A stretch of 64,000 bases of DNA from Rotaria macrura (taxonomy: Eukaryota; Rotifera; Eurotatoria; Philodinida; Philodinidae): the NCBI GenBank assembly GCA_900239685.1, contig OENT01000561.1:1-64000 (forward strand), in the 5' to 3' direction. The translations under genes and the position numbers were made by a program. The notes below the pieces were generated by a model that saw only the letters and a program-made list of their open reading frames with translations, did not search any database and was not told the origin of the DNA. Below, piece by piece: positions 34,045-46,970 of this stretch. Every line of letters starts with the position of its first letter. Positions within the stretch are counted from its first letter, which is position 1.

Positions 34045-36758
34045 ATTTTCATTCAGTTTTCTTTTTTTCTGCCACGCTGATGATGTTCGATTGTCTACCG
34101 TACTTCTTTAGTGGCGACAAAGTATCATGTTCAACCAGCTGAGAGTGTAATTGTCTTCAATTGGCTAACGGGGGTTCGTCAGGAATCTGTAGTTATCAGT
34201 TACTTTGTTATTCTCTCTTTGGATATGAGTGTGTATTTGTATCTGAGTGTGGGTAAAGGAGGGACAGCGAATCTCACAACTAAAAGATTTCAAAAACGCT
34301 TTTAAGGATTTGCAAGACTTTACAAAACTCCAGCGAATTCCAAGAGACCTTTAGAGAGGTGACAGGAAATCAACAGACTTCAAAAGATTTCATGAGACAA
34401 CAGGAGACTTCGAAAGAATTCTTGAGGCTCACATGAAACTTCACAGCCGAAGTATTGTTAATTTTCCTTTCATTATGGTTGTGACCGTGAGCATAGAGTT
34501 CAAATTTGACTGCAATCATAAGTTCATTACCAATCACACTCTCAAATGATCGATGCCCTACACCAAACCAATAGCTTAAGACAATTCACTGTTTCGTTAT
34601 TTTCGAACGTCTTGACGATCTTGACAAAATTATTATTCGAAACAAGAAGTGTGATTAATGTAATCGAATAGAATTTTAAGTTATTTGCACTAGTTTTTAT
34701 TTATATTTTTCGATATGAATACTAAAGTGATCACTGATAGTTTTACTTGAAAAATGGAAGCTCAGGGTAAGATTTGTGTTTTAAAATGTAACTTTTTTCT
34801 CTCTCATCGTTGTTGATATAAAATTACCTTCTGAAATTGACATGTTCCTACTGAGAGTTTACGAGGAACTTTTTTCCAGTATTCCAGAGGTTATTCTGTT
34901 TCTTCTTTTGATTTTAATTAATTATAGAAGGCAGTAAGATGCAAAACACGAAAATACAGCTCAAAGTAGAAGACCAGGCTTGTTGATTCGAGAATCCTAT
35001 TGTCTTATACCTACTTCTCTCTCGTGTCATTCCACTCGGTTACCTCGAGAACAAGTTAAATTTCTGTATCGATTCCATAGAAACCACTAGAATAGTTTGT
35101 TTTCTTCTAGATGGAGTGTTCATTCGTAGAAAAACTTAAATCATTAATTTGTTAACGATAATCTATATGTTCACTTTTATGTTAAATCGATCGACTGATG
35201 GCTTTTAGAATACTGGAAATAGTAATGTTTAAGAAGATTTTACTTTTTAATTCAGTAGTGGACGGACACATACAAAATTTCAAGGAAAAAATCAATCACA
35301 TCAGGGCAAAGGTAGGAAATTTAAATTATATATCTAAGCTCAACTCTATTCATTCAATAAGTATGATGAGGAGAATAATTGAATGATAATATGAAGTGAT
35401 ATCTTATGTAACTACGCTTTGCAGTCAATGTTGACTATCTGAGCCTATACGAAAGAGGATAACGTTTGAACAGTCTAAAGATTCCATAAAAAAGATGGTC
35501 TTTTCCCAACGTTATCATTGACAATCAAGTTTCAAGGTCAAGTGGAACGAACTCTAAACAAAATGTAACTCGAAAAAAACCTTTTTTTCAGATTTATTTT
35601 CGTAGAAACCTAGATGTTTGAAGTAAAAATGACTATAATGTTTCCCGGAACCATGCTGCTCATCAAATAAATATAAGCTTGATCTAAAAACGAGATTTAA
35701 CACACTGAGAACTGTTCTCTAATGATCTATCAACAATTTGACGATTACAACACTGCAATTGGAAACTATTTATGGTTTCCGCTTAGAACCAAATCATCAA
35801 GGCTAAACTTATTTTTTCATGTTATGTATTCGAGGCTTCATTAATCTGCAGTAGAAGTGAACATAGTAGAATGCTGTTCTATTTTATGTATCTGACAGGC
35901 TCTCTTTAGTTGAACATAAATAACTCTTGGAAGTTCGAAATCTCTCTACTATATACTCTCCTGGAAAAAAAAGTGTGGCAGTCTGTACTTCAAAAATATT
36001 GTCACTATCTAAACATTTTCGTCAAAAACTAATTTCCAACAATAATTTCTATTTTAGTTTCGACTTGCGAACTATCGAAATAAAGCCAGTACAATGGAGA
36101 AATCATTCTCATGCCGAGGTTTTCAGTCTTGATTTCGTTACTGCCATGAAAATTAGATTTGGGTAAAAGCAATTGTATGTAGAATCTGATAGAGCCGCCG
36201 AGTCTCTATGAACCTGTACATTCTTGTTTTGTAACTTTAGTAATAGATCAACCAGAATCTATAATTTGCCCATTAGACTAATGAATTCAAGAAAACCACA
36301 CACATAAGTAAAATATAAGGGTGCGTAGAAATATGTAGTTAGTTTTGAAAATAATAAGTTTTTATGGTGAAAATTCAAATTGAAATATCTAGTCGAAATG
36401 TAAACTTGCATTATTTATATCATGTTCTGTCAGAACGTTCGACTATCCTACCTGTAGTTGTAGTTCTTGCTAGATAAATATAAGCTTGTAAAAAAAGCAA
36501 CGGTTAGCTACTGTAATATCCGACTTGGATCCTCGTAAGCAGCCGATAAAAAAGCAGCATTCATGCAGTACTAGTACTCTAATTAGATGTCAGTTAGATG
36601 TAGAGTAGACTTTGCATTAAAATTACTTCCAATTTTATAAATCAATGCGAAATGTTGCCTACCCACTGTGCCATAGGCTAGTAACACAAAGATAAATATC
36701 TGTCTACGCTTCACTGTTTTATTCAAGATATAAACTAGGAAAAAAGAAGAAAAGACAT
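34045..36758. other. Gene-free stretch
   Basis: Between 34290 and 34445 the words agactt/gagactt/caaaagatttca recur loosely, an old simple-repeat remnant. Otherwise the DNA is AT-rich with no supported gene. Confidence 0.4.
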
Positions 36759-37301
36759 CTAAGATTCTTTAATTTGACTCATTAATTGTAAATAATTGGG
36801 TGATGTCAATATGAATCGTTCGAAAAATGTCAATTGTGACTGTTTATAAGAATTTAAAAGACGAAAAGCTTCTTTCAAATGAAACCAATGTCTTTCACGG
36901 CCAATTATTATTTTTTCTTCCCATTCATCGTATTCATACTCAACATAAACAACAAAAACATTTGTTCGTCGTTTTCTTTCAACATTTTCAATAACACCTA
37001 AATCTCGAACAATTCTTCCTTTGACACCCGCTTCTTCATACAGTTCTCTGTGTGCTGCTTCATGTGTGGATTCATTTTGTTCGATTCCACCACCAGGAAT
37101 TATCCAAGAAGATTTATCACGTGAGGTTATCAACAAAACCTTTGCAGAAGTGTAAAATTCTAGTTTTCGAAATAAAAAAAGAAGCATTTCGTAAAATCTT
37201 ACTTCATCTTCGCGTTCGTTTCTCACACAAATACAAGCAGCTCGTTGTAAATAACCATCATGATCAATAAATCGCATTTTAGTATGATCTTTTTCGTCCA
37301 T
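36759..37301 (-). CDS. Nudix hydrolase, diphosphoinositol polyphosphate phosphohydrolase type
   Basis: This enzyme would hydrolyse diphosphoinositol polyphosphates and dinucleoside polyphosphates, in cytosol or nucleus. The protein opens with RFIDHDGYLQRAACICVRN, close to the DIPP N-terminus. It holds a complete Nudix box (GGGIEQNESTHEAAHRELYEEAGV region) with the G-x5-E-x7-RE-x2-EE-x-G pattern, including the REx2EE glutamates that bind the metal. DIPP-specific phrases follow: VKGRIVRDLGVIEN and RKRRTNVFVVYV. The frame is open through a 63-bp insert of 21 residues (VRFYEMLL... to ...YTSAK) that starts GTAAG and ends AAAG. Removing it gives EDEVLLITSRDKSSW, the family's EDEVLLVSSSR, so it is almost certainly an in-frame intron. 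The spliced product is about 159 residues. Confidence 0.9.
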   Translation of the reverse strand: MDEKDHTKMRFIDHDGYLQRAACICVRNEREDEVRFYEMLLFLFRKLEFYTSAKVLLITSRDKSSWIIPGGGIEQNESTHEAAHRELYEEAGVKGRIVRDLGVIENVERKRRTNVFVVYVEYEYDEWEEKIIIGRERHWFHLKEAFRLLNSYKQSQLTFFERFILTSPNYLQLMSQIKES

Positions 37302-38270
37302 TATGTTTACAATGACATATAGACTAATCCGATGATGTTTTTAGAAGATAAAAACTACTACAATCAATTAGTTTTGAGAGAGTTATTGTCATCTTCGTTG
37401 TATTTCTTTTATTTGGATTCTAAATTAGAATAAAACATAGTTTTCTTCATGTCAGACATTTCATCCATTAATGATTTTTTAACAATTTATCACAATTTTA
37501 TGTCATCATATGATTCCAGTTAACGTCTTGACAATGACATCAATCGTTATCCGTTAGTTGGACCGATTTTAGTCGAATGATAGCGTGAAAAGATAGACGA
37601 GTCTTCATTTTATGCAATACTATGTCCTGCATCTCTACGCTAAGATCTTTCTTTGAAGTTATCATCTTAAGAATGCATCCATCGCAAGCCAGGTTTTTAT
37701 CAAATAGAAAATAAACCTTTTCAAGTCTTTACTCGTGATATGCAACAGTCTACATACTTTGTCAATAATTGATTGATTATTTATTTGACTAAGTAAATAA
37801 AAGTTTTGATAGTTAGTAGTTGATTGGTTTCGTTCTATGAATTAATACTCGTCTGCCTTTGGCTACGTGTACGTTCTTAATGCCACAAAGTTGTCCTCTT
37901 GTCTGCTTTTTTTTTATGGAAGATAAATAGATGTAGCAAGAAAGGGGAAAAGGAAAAAAAACATGAGAAAAAGAAAAACAAACGGATATGTTTTTCGAAG
38001 AAAGCAACTAACAAGTTGTTCCAACTGAAGTAAATACCAGGCACCGTCTGTATCTTCAGCATGAGAACAAAAGAAAATAAGAACTTTGCCTTTGATCTTA
38101 TCATACGAAAATTTATATCACAATGACACACGTATAATAATAATAGTAATAATAATATTTATATATATATATGTATGTATATAATTTGTTTTGTTGAAGA
38201 ATACATATTAATTCTAGGTACAGACAAAGAAAAAGGTCAATATCACAAAAACAAAAAAAGAACATCTCGA
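37302..38270. other. Intergenic between two minus-strand genes
   Basis: A (TAA)n/(TA)n run lies at about 38133-38190. No gene or repeat with defined ends is seen. It must hold the 5' region of the Nudix gene and the 3' end of the RhoGAP gene. Confidence 0.4.
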
Positions 38271-41200
38271 TCACAAAAGTTGTAAAGCATACAACGAAGA
38301 AGATGAATATTTATCTTTTTCTGTAAATAAAGAATTTAAATCAAAAAGAGAATTCAATGTATGACGACGTCTAATTAAATGCTGATTCGAAGGCGAAGAT
38401 AGTTTGATGTCTAGATGATTCTTATTTGAATCTTCTTGAATAATTATAAGTTGTTGGTCAACTTGATGTATTTGTTGTTTTAGTGTTTTAAGAATATTTT
38501 CATGTTGCATTAATTTTGTTTTCAATAAAGATGTTTGTTGAACAAAATCGATTTCATGAATAGGCGATTGATCAATAAAACAAATACTTGAATTACTTAT
38601 TCTTTCGTATATATCATCATCTAAACAAGGATAGACGCGTGTTCATTGAAACGAAGTCAAGGATTATTTTAGTTTGCAAACCTTTATTTGAAGGCGAAAT
38701 GAATGTTTCGTTCGTTAGTTTTTTTCGCAATTTCTTTCTTCGAATATTCGTCAATGTTTTTGATTTATATTTATCATTCGATAAAGTAAAGTAATGAAAA
38801 AAATGTGAAATATCTTTTAATGATTGTGATGGTTTCTTAATTGTTGTACTTATTGATGAACTTATATCTGACATAGAATAAACAGCTGAATCGGTTGATG
38901 ATGATACTGTTGGATTCGGTTGTTTATCATTTAATGATGAATCAACAGAACGAGATCGAGATGATTTTTCTTCTTTTTTATCTTGTCGACGATTTCTATT
39001 GGAAAAATTCGTTTCGAAAAGAAAAAACACATGTGTATAAATGATTTGTTTTTAAGACACGAAGGGTTATGAGAAAAGATCATGCTGTTTGTTTTTTTCG
39101 ACAAAGAGGGAAAATCAACCAAGCTCAGCTTACAAGATATTTTCAATTCGGACGAACAACACTGTAAAAAGTGTTTTAGTTTTTGTAAATTTTTGTATTT
39201 TACTTTTGCTGCTTTATTTCGAAATGAACATACCTTTTAACAGATATATTTATTGGTTTGGACGTTTGTTGTTCTGCTGTTGTACTTAACGATGATAAAG
39301 AATCGAGTAATAATGGTGATGACCATCGTCTTTTCGCTGCACGAACAATCTGTTGAATTATTTCGGCTGGTTTCGTCTCATTGTTTAATGTTATTTCAGG
39401 ATCAAGACTATTCATATTTAATACTGGTGATAACTTTGGCATTTGAGGATTTATTTCAACTGGAATATTGTCAAATTCATTTGCATCGAAGAACCATTCA
39501 TACTAGAGTAATTGAAACAAGAAAAGAATTACTTGACATTATTCTTCATATATTTGCATAATTCTATAGTTGACCTTGAATTTCAATAATTAGTTTTACT
39601 TTCTACGTGAAGGTTTTTTTTTTAATTATTTTTCTGTTCAAATTAAACACAGAGTAATATTTGTATTTGATAAATAAATGCATGAGTGTGTAAGCTATTT
39701 ATTTTAATAGTATTCATTTAATTAACAGTCCGTAGCTATTTTTATTTTGAGCAAATTTTTCGGTCTCATAATCTCATCATTGTAACACTATACATACAGT
39801 GTCATCGCGATGCTACAGTAAATGACCTAGCATTCGTTTTTTCCTCTGCTATATATAGAGCATTAAGTAAAGCGATGGAGAAGATATGTATCCTAAAGAT
39901 AGAAGTCTTTTAATGGTTAGTAATCGTAGCTATGATGTGTTGCATACTCGCATCCCATCTGAATAACGCTAACAGTCTGTTTATTTGATGATAATCGTGT
40001 TCAAAACTGTAGATTATTTCAGGCATCGATAAATTTCTTTCTGTTGGATAATTCATAAAAAGTTTTACTCAAGGATTCTTCTGCTTCAACGCTCTATAAA
40101 ACATATTTGAAAAGTTACATGATAAGTCAGCCATTATAAAATGTGATTTAACACTTTAATATCAATGACGTAAAGATGATTACTTTTGTTTTCAAAAAGC
40201 TGAGTGACAATTCCTAATTCAGAATTTCCTAGATTCAATTGAGACTAAAAGTTAAATAATAAAAAATTTCTTGAAATCTATCTTTGAAGTTGATCTCAAA
40301 TGTTTAATCGAGTTTCACACGTTTTTTATATGAATACAAACATTGCCAAATCTAATGACTGTTGAATAATTTGATTTAGGAAATAAAAAGCTTGAAAAAG
40401 TGAATTTTATGATAGGTGACATCAAACTCGATTCATCTAATTCACGTTTGATAGAATAATCTTTTCATTAGTTTAATTTCAAAATCTCTCCGAAGTCTGT
40501 TGAAGAATGTAAAAACAAACAAACGATTATGGACACTGGACAAATCAACTGTTGATTCTAATCAATGCATAGTCGAACAAAACATGAGAAAAGAAACTTA
40601 ATAAATATAAATGGAAAATTGACGATAGAAAGTCAAGTTCTAAAAAATCGTTCAAATCAAATAAAAACAATGAACATACATATAAGATGAACGATTCAAT
40701 GATTCTAATTTTCTCTGGATTATCAACCAGATTTGATTGTAACGATGCTTTCGAATCCCAAATTAATGTTGGTCCAAAAATAATAGCTAAATTTCTTGCA
40801 TCGATCTAGAATAGGGAACGAAAAGAGAAATAGAGAATGAATTATTGAAGTGTTCTCCAACCTTGTTAATATGACATTTCGATGCAACTCGTCGGAAATG
40901 AGCACATAAATATTTCAACGTTTCGAATCTACAATCGTCCAGTTGAACAACAAGTCGTTTTAATTCAACTAATCGATCACAATGAGTTTCCAGTCGACTT
41001 GCTTCAACACATAAACTGCTCATCTCTATAGCAAGAAAACGAACCGAAACATAATTCTTTTGTCTATTCTTTTTTTTTCTTCGTCTTTAGAATCAAAACG
41101 TAAAAACAAACTTGATGATAACAGTGAATCAGGTAGTTTGGCGAAGAACGTTTTCAATGTTGATGCAACAGCTTTAATATCATACCATTTTTCTGAATTA

Positions 41201-44200
41201 AATTCAATATTTTCTGCACCCTTATCTAATTCATGGACAAGCCAGTTAACAGCTGTCAAACCTCCAGCATGTCGATAGATTCCTTGACAATTTATTCCAC
41301 GTAATTCAACGAGACGTGTCAAAATTTCGACAACAATCGGAATATAACGTGACAATGATGATGATTCACATTCTTCTAATTCAATGCCGAAATTAATTCC
41401 GTGTGAAAGTGCACAAGCCCCTGTTGTTGACGATAAAGATTCACCGCTGCTTTCATCATAGATTTGTCCACTCATTTGACTTGTTAACAATGACGATGAC
41501 GATTTTAATGTTCGAAGGCCTTTCTTAACGATTGACTTAACGAATGATCGACGTGGAGAAACATTCGACGGAGAATTTAATCCAGCCATTGACGATACAG
41601 ATTGTGTTGGTTGAGTTATTGCAGATTTTTGAGATTTACGAAAACGAAGACTTGGAGAACGTTTTAATGAAGGACTTCGAAGAGCACTTTTCGATTTTCG
41701 TCCACCCGATGGACTTCGTTTATGTTGAACTTCAATTGGACATGTCAAACTAAATGAAATTTCCATTTCGATTTTCTCTATTTTCAAATGAGAATTAAGA
41801 TTTCAATTCGATTAGAATTATTTTAATCTTGATTCTCAATGTCGGTCAAGTTTTTTCCATACACTCGTCGTTCGACGCTCATATTTATTTACATTGAATT
41901 TGGACAGTGACCTACTTTACTGTTCAAATATTCAACAATGTTATATTTGTCTTACGACTGTTATAAGATTTCGTAGCACAATTAGCGTTATAAAGATGTT
42001 CTTTGTTCTGTCTATACTTGTACGAATGAATTCAATTGTGAACTAGTCAGGCTTCAATACTTCAATTCAATTTTCAAGTTTAATCAATTTTCTCTTCCAA
42101 TATTAGACAAGAGAATTAAATTGGCAATACTAATGAAATCTTTCAAACAAATTCTAAGCATCATGTTCTTGAAACTTTGATCATTTTTCGATTTGAATAA
42201 AACTTCTGAAAAGATTTTCCTGTTGGGATTAAGTGTTAGAAATATTTCCGACGGAGAAAAGCACATTTGTGGAAAATTTGTATTTCGAACTTCGATCTGT
42301 AAGTTTCATGTTCCTTACACAAAAAAAAATATATTCAGTAGAAATACGTTTTGGAACTTATTCTCCATCATCTATTCGATTCATTACTAGATAATTTCCA
42401 AAGTAAGACTAATTATGTTTTTTCGTCTATAAATAAGACAGTTCGCCAGAGGAACTTCGATCGTACCCAATAGAAAATCACGTGAGTTAGTCTATCTATT
42501 AGATATCGATTTCAATAAAAATTCTAATTTGCCTATCTAACTCTTGTTTTTCAATGGGGAGGATAATCGTTTCAATGGCTGTGAAAGAAAAATGATTAAA
42601 CAGAAGCATCTTATAGAACTGAAGCAATTCATGACATGTACACAGGCTTTTTCATATTTTATTGAAGCATATTAACGATGATCAGCTTATGTTTATGAAC
42701 ATTTAGCATAATAGTATATTTCATAATTGTTGACATTCAAATCTCAGGCAATCTGTTAAATTAAAAATTGGATTAAAACACTCAGAATTTTTTTATGTCA
42801 CTAAATTCATTTAAGATACTTTTTTCTCAAATCTTGTTTTAGAACTCACTAAGACTCTGTTGAACTCATCATGAATAGAATATGACGCAGATTAGTACAG
42901 AGATGTACAATTTACATGTTACGTTCTACTCCATAGAGTAAACATATGAGGAACTGATTGATCACATTTGTCCTATTACAACGACAAATGAATAATGAAA
43001 CGCGATCTTTTGTACATCATGTCTAAGAAATATAGTTGATAATTTCTTCTAATTGATCCAAGTGAGTTATGGTCGAGTCAAACGACAAAGTGTACCTGGA
43101 CATTTTTACAGATGTGTCAGAGTTGGAATTATGCGTATGTCCTTGATTCAGCTCGTTACATATCATTGACGAGTACCGTATGGCAGTTCGTACTCAATGA
43201 TTAACCACACCAATTGACATCTTTGATAGAGAAGATGTATACTTTTGATGAATCAAACATGAATGAAACTGATTCAAGGATTTTTCTTATGCCACTTATT
43301 CTATACGTACAACATAACTACTTAACAAAGAAGAGCGATAATTAAAATCTGAATTACAATCGATGTGTAGACGTTCTCGCAAATATAAATATCTATGGTG
43401 GGAATCTCCATTGATTGGTTCTAGTAGATACATACTCTTGTTCACTGTTGGCATGAAGAGATGGTGCAATCGGTGGTAATAAATCAGCAGTTTTCCGTTG
43501 AGAGTTGTCTTTATTGTTATTCGTAGAATGTTGACTCTCTTGTTCTGCTTGTGATGATATACAATTATCTTTGATAGCTTCTAACCATTCGGCTAATGAT
43601 TGTAGGTCAGGTGCTTGAAATAAGAATTCACTTTGATTCGATGTTATCAATTTAAAAACTCGTGGCTTTTTAATATAATCACTTGCTAATTCAACGTCTG
43701 CATTGAGCAGATTAATTGGAAATGAATCACATGAAAGTGGAATTAATAATCCATGTTTTTTTTCTTTTCCAAGAAATAATGCGCCACGTCGAAGTACGGC
43801 CCATGCTCCACGCCACGAACGATCAGCTGCTCGACGGCCTTCTTTCGATACTGTTTTACAATAGAGTATACCTTCTTTGGATGCCTCTAAATTATCAGCC
43901 ATTGTTGTCAATGATATTGATTCTTGTTGATTTGTTGTCGAATTATCAAAGTAGGAAGCCGACTTCGATGTATTAATCAACGATGATGATGGCGACGAAA
44001 GAGACGAACGATGATCAAGTGCATGCGACAATTCAGGAGTCTAAAGTTTTCTTTTTCATATTCGCTTATTAAAATATCCTTGATCAGATAGACTTACGGC
44101 TTCACCAAAAAAATTCTTTAATTTTTTTATAGCTTGTGTTTGTGGATGAGGTAAACTTCTAGAATAGAACAGATAAGAATGTTAAATTATGAAAAGCAAA

Positions 44201-46939
44201 AGAATCAATTGATTTAACCTTGATGTTTGTTGTTGTTCATCTTGAATGTCATAAGAATAATTTTCAGTTTTATTCGTTCGAACAAACTCCGGTGGAACAA
44301 AACTTGTTCGATTCGATCCCATGCGTTGATCGGTCGCTATTAAATATGATGTTCGACGTTGTTTTAATTCAGGTTCGGATATTTCAGGTGTGCGTCCATA
44401 TTGAGGTACTAATAGTAGAATAGAAAGGTTTTTGTTTTTTTTTTTTGATTACTGATTTAACAAAAACTCGATAAACAAAGAAAAACAATGGAAAACCTTT
44501 ACGTCGAAGAATCGGTGTTTCAGGGTGGAAGGAAAACTCGAGCTGACCACAAGCATGCAAATTGACTAGAGAAATATACAAATGCAAACAGGAGAAAAGA
44601 AAGCATCAATCTATATATTCATGTAATCGTCTTACCAAAATCATTTTGTTCATTTTGATGCGCTGATCGAACAGCTGTTATGTAAGAATCTTGTCGAATT
44701 AAATTAACTCCGCCAACACGCGATGGAGATGTTGCCGGATAATTGTTTAATGGATATCGTTGACTAAATTAATATTTATTAATTAATTAACAACTGTCTT
44801 TCGATACAAACTTTTCTTTTGGTGCTAATGAAGAATAATTCAATGATGATGATAATGATGTTTGAGGCGTTGGCTCACTTTGATTGTCTTTTAATGGTTC
44901 AATCATGTATCGAGGATCGTAATTGTATTCAAGTCTATTCATGTCATCACCTAAATGAATATTATCTAACAGGATCGATGTTTTCAAAAAAAAAGAACAA
45001 GAACAAGAAGAGAAAAACATCATTCGACCTTTATGATACAAAACAGATGTCAGTTTCTCTGTAATTAGTTTTTCAGGAATTATCGCAACTGTCTCACATG
45101 TTATCAGTAGAAACACTTTTTTATTAGATTTTCTAAGAGCATTAGAATTTTCAACAGAGTCGACGTCCTGCTTTTTAGCTGTCTTTTCAATTAGACCATG
45201 AAGAATTTTTCAGGAATATAAGTTCGATGAATTTCAATGAGTAGAACTAGATATGTTAGTTCTAATAGATTTCTACTAGCTGACACCCAGCATACAACGA
45301 GGTCGCACAAGGCTAAAAGTCGTTCGAAGCACACCCGACTAATCGTTCGATTTTCTCAGCTGTAATATGTCTAATGGAGTTGAAATGTTTTTTGCAGATA
45401 CAGGACACTATGAATGGTGTCTAGTTTTATTGCTTTCTTTCTATTTAGTTCTATGTCAATGAAAACAATGAACACACTGTGAAACAATTCATCTCGTCTC
45501 TAATTGAAATCTGAGTAAAAACTAATTTTATCTTCAGTTTTGAAAGACAAAGCTGTCGATAACGGAAGATGTATTCTTGTTCTAAATAGAAACGTCGATG
45601 TTCGATCGTATGCACTCTGATTGAGAAACAGAAGTAAATACGAAAGCATTTGTTTGTTTTTAATCAACGGATTAATATACGAGCTTTCATGTTTTTCCTT
45701 ATGAAAATATTCTGTTTTCTTTTTCTTCGCTTGTGTTGATTTTCATAGTTCTATGTTAAGCATGAGAAACATGTCCAATAAATCGGGTCGATTTCGAAAC
45801 TTGTAACCCCCCCCCCCCCCCCCGCCTCCCAAAAGAAAAACATTCAGCATAAACTCATTAGACTATGGCTAAGAGGAACGGTTCTTTACTGATAATTCAA
45901 TGCATTATGCATATTTAATTTGATAATGCGTGACGCAATGAGAGATTGTTTTTCAATCTTCGTTTAATACTTTGATTATAAAACAAAGAAAAGAGAAGAT
46001 TTCCAATCTTTACTTTCGATTGAAATAGGAGAGTAAAGATTAAGACTAATGTCAAATTAAAATCATTTACATGGAATTCAACTGGATTGAAAGATCCGCA
46101 GATTTAAATTCATCTGCACTTATCTTAGATTACATAAATGTCTCTTAGACGCTTTTTTCAATCCAAGTTGAGCTCTTAAATAATATTCAACTTGTTTGAT
46201 GAATATTTTCTTTGTTTTTATTCATCTTTCGGAAAGAAAATGATCATAGAAGAATTTTGAAATGTGTCGTTTACTTTTTGACAATATGTCTCTAGACGCT
46301 AATGAGAGTCAAGACAACTAAGATTGATCTTTTTCAGATGACTAGATTGTTATTGAAAGTTGAAAGATGTCATAAAAACGAAATTCGAAAACCATCTTAT
46401 GAATTCCATACCTCTTAGAATTGAAAAAGAAGCCCGATCGAATGTCGTTGATGATCTTTTATATAATTTAACTTGAGATTGTGGTTGTGCATCATACAAA
46501 ACGACTTGATTTGGATGAACATCATAGGGATAATCATCTTGAAAGGTCAAATTATCTTGTGATGATGGTGAATTCGGATGTTTCGATTTTAATCTCGCAA
46601 ATTTATCGGGATCGATATCTTCGAAATGTGCAGCACGTTTCATAACAGATTCAACATCGGCAACAGCTGTTAAACGATTCCATTCGTTTTCATATTTTTT
46701 CTTTTCCGAATAAATCTTCGTTTTCGATTCACGCTGTGTATCATGAACTATATTTTCAACATATCCAGTTTCAAATTGTTTCTTACGAAAATTAACGAAT
46801 TCAGTTTTCATATCATTTTCATTCATCGAATTTTTCTCATTAGTTAACGACTCGGTCGATGGAGATATTAATTCTTGTTCAGGTGCTGCCGTGGTCGTGG
46901 TCGTTGTCGGCGTCACAATCGTCGTCGTCGCCGCTGCCG

Positions 46940-46970
<31 letters not shown>

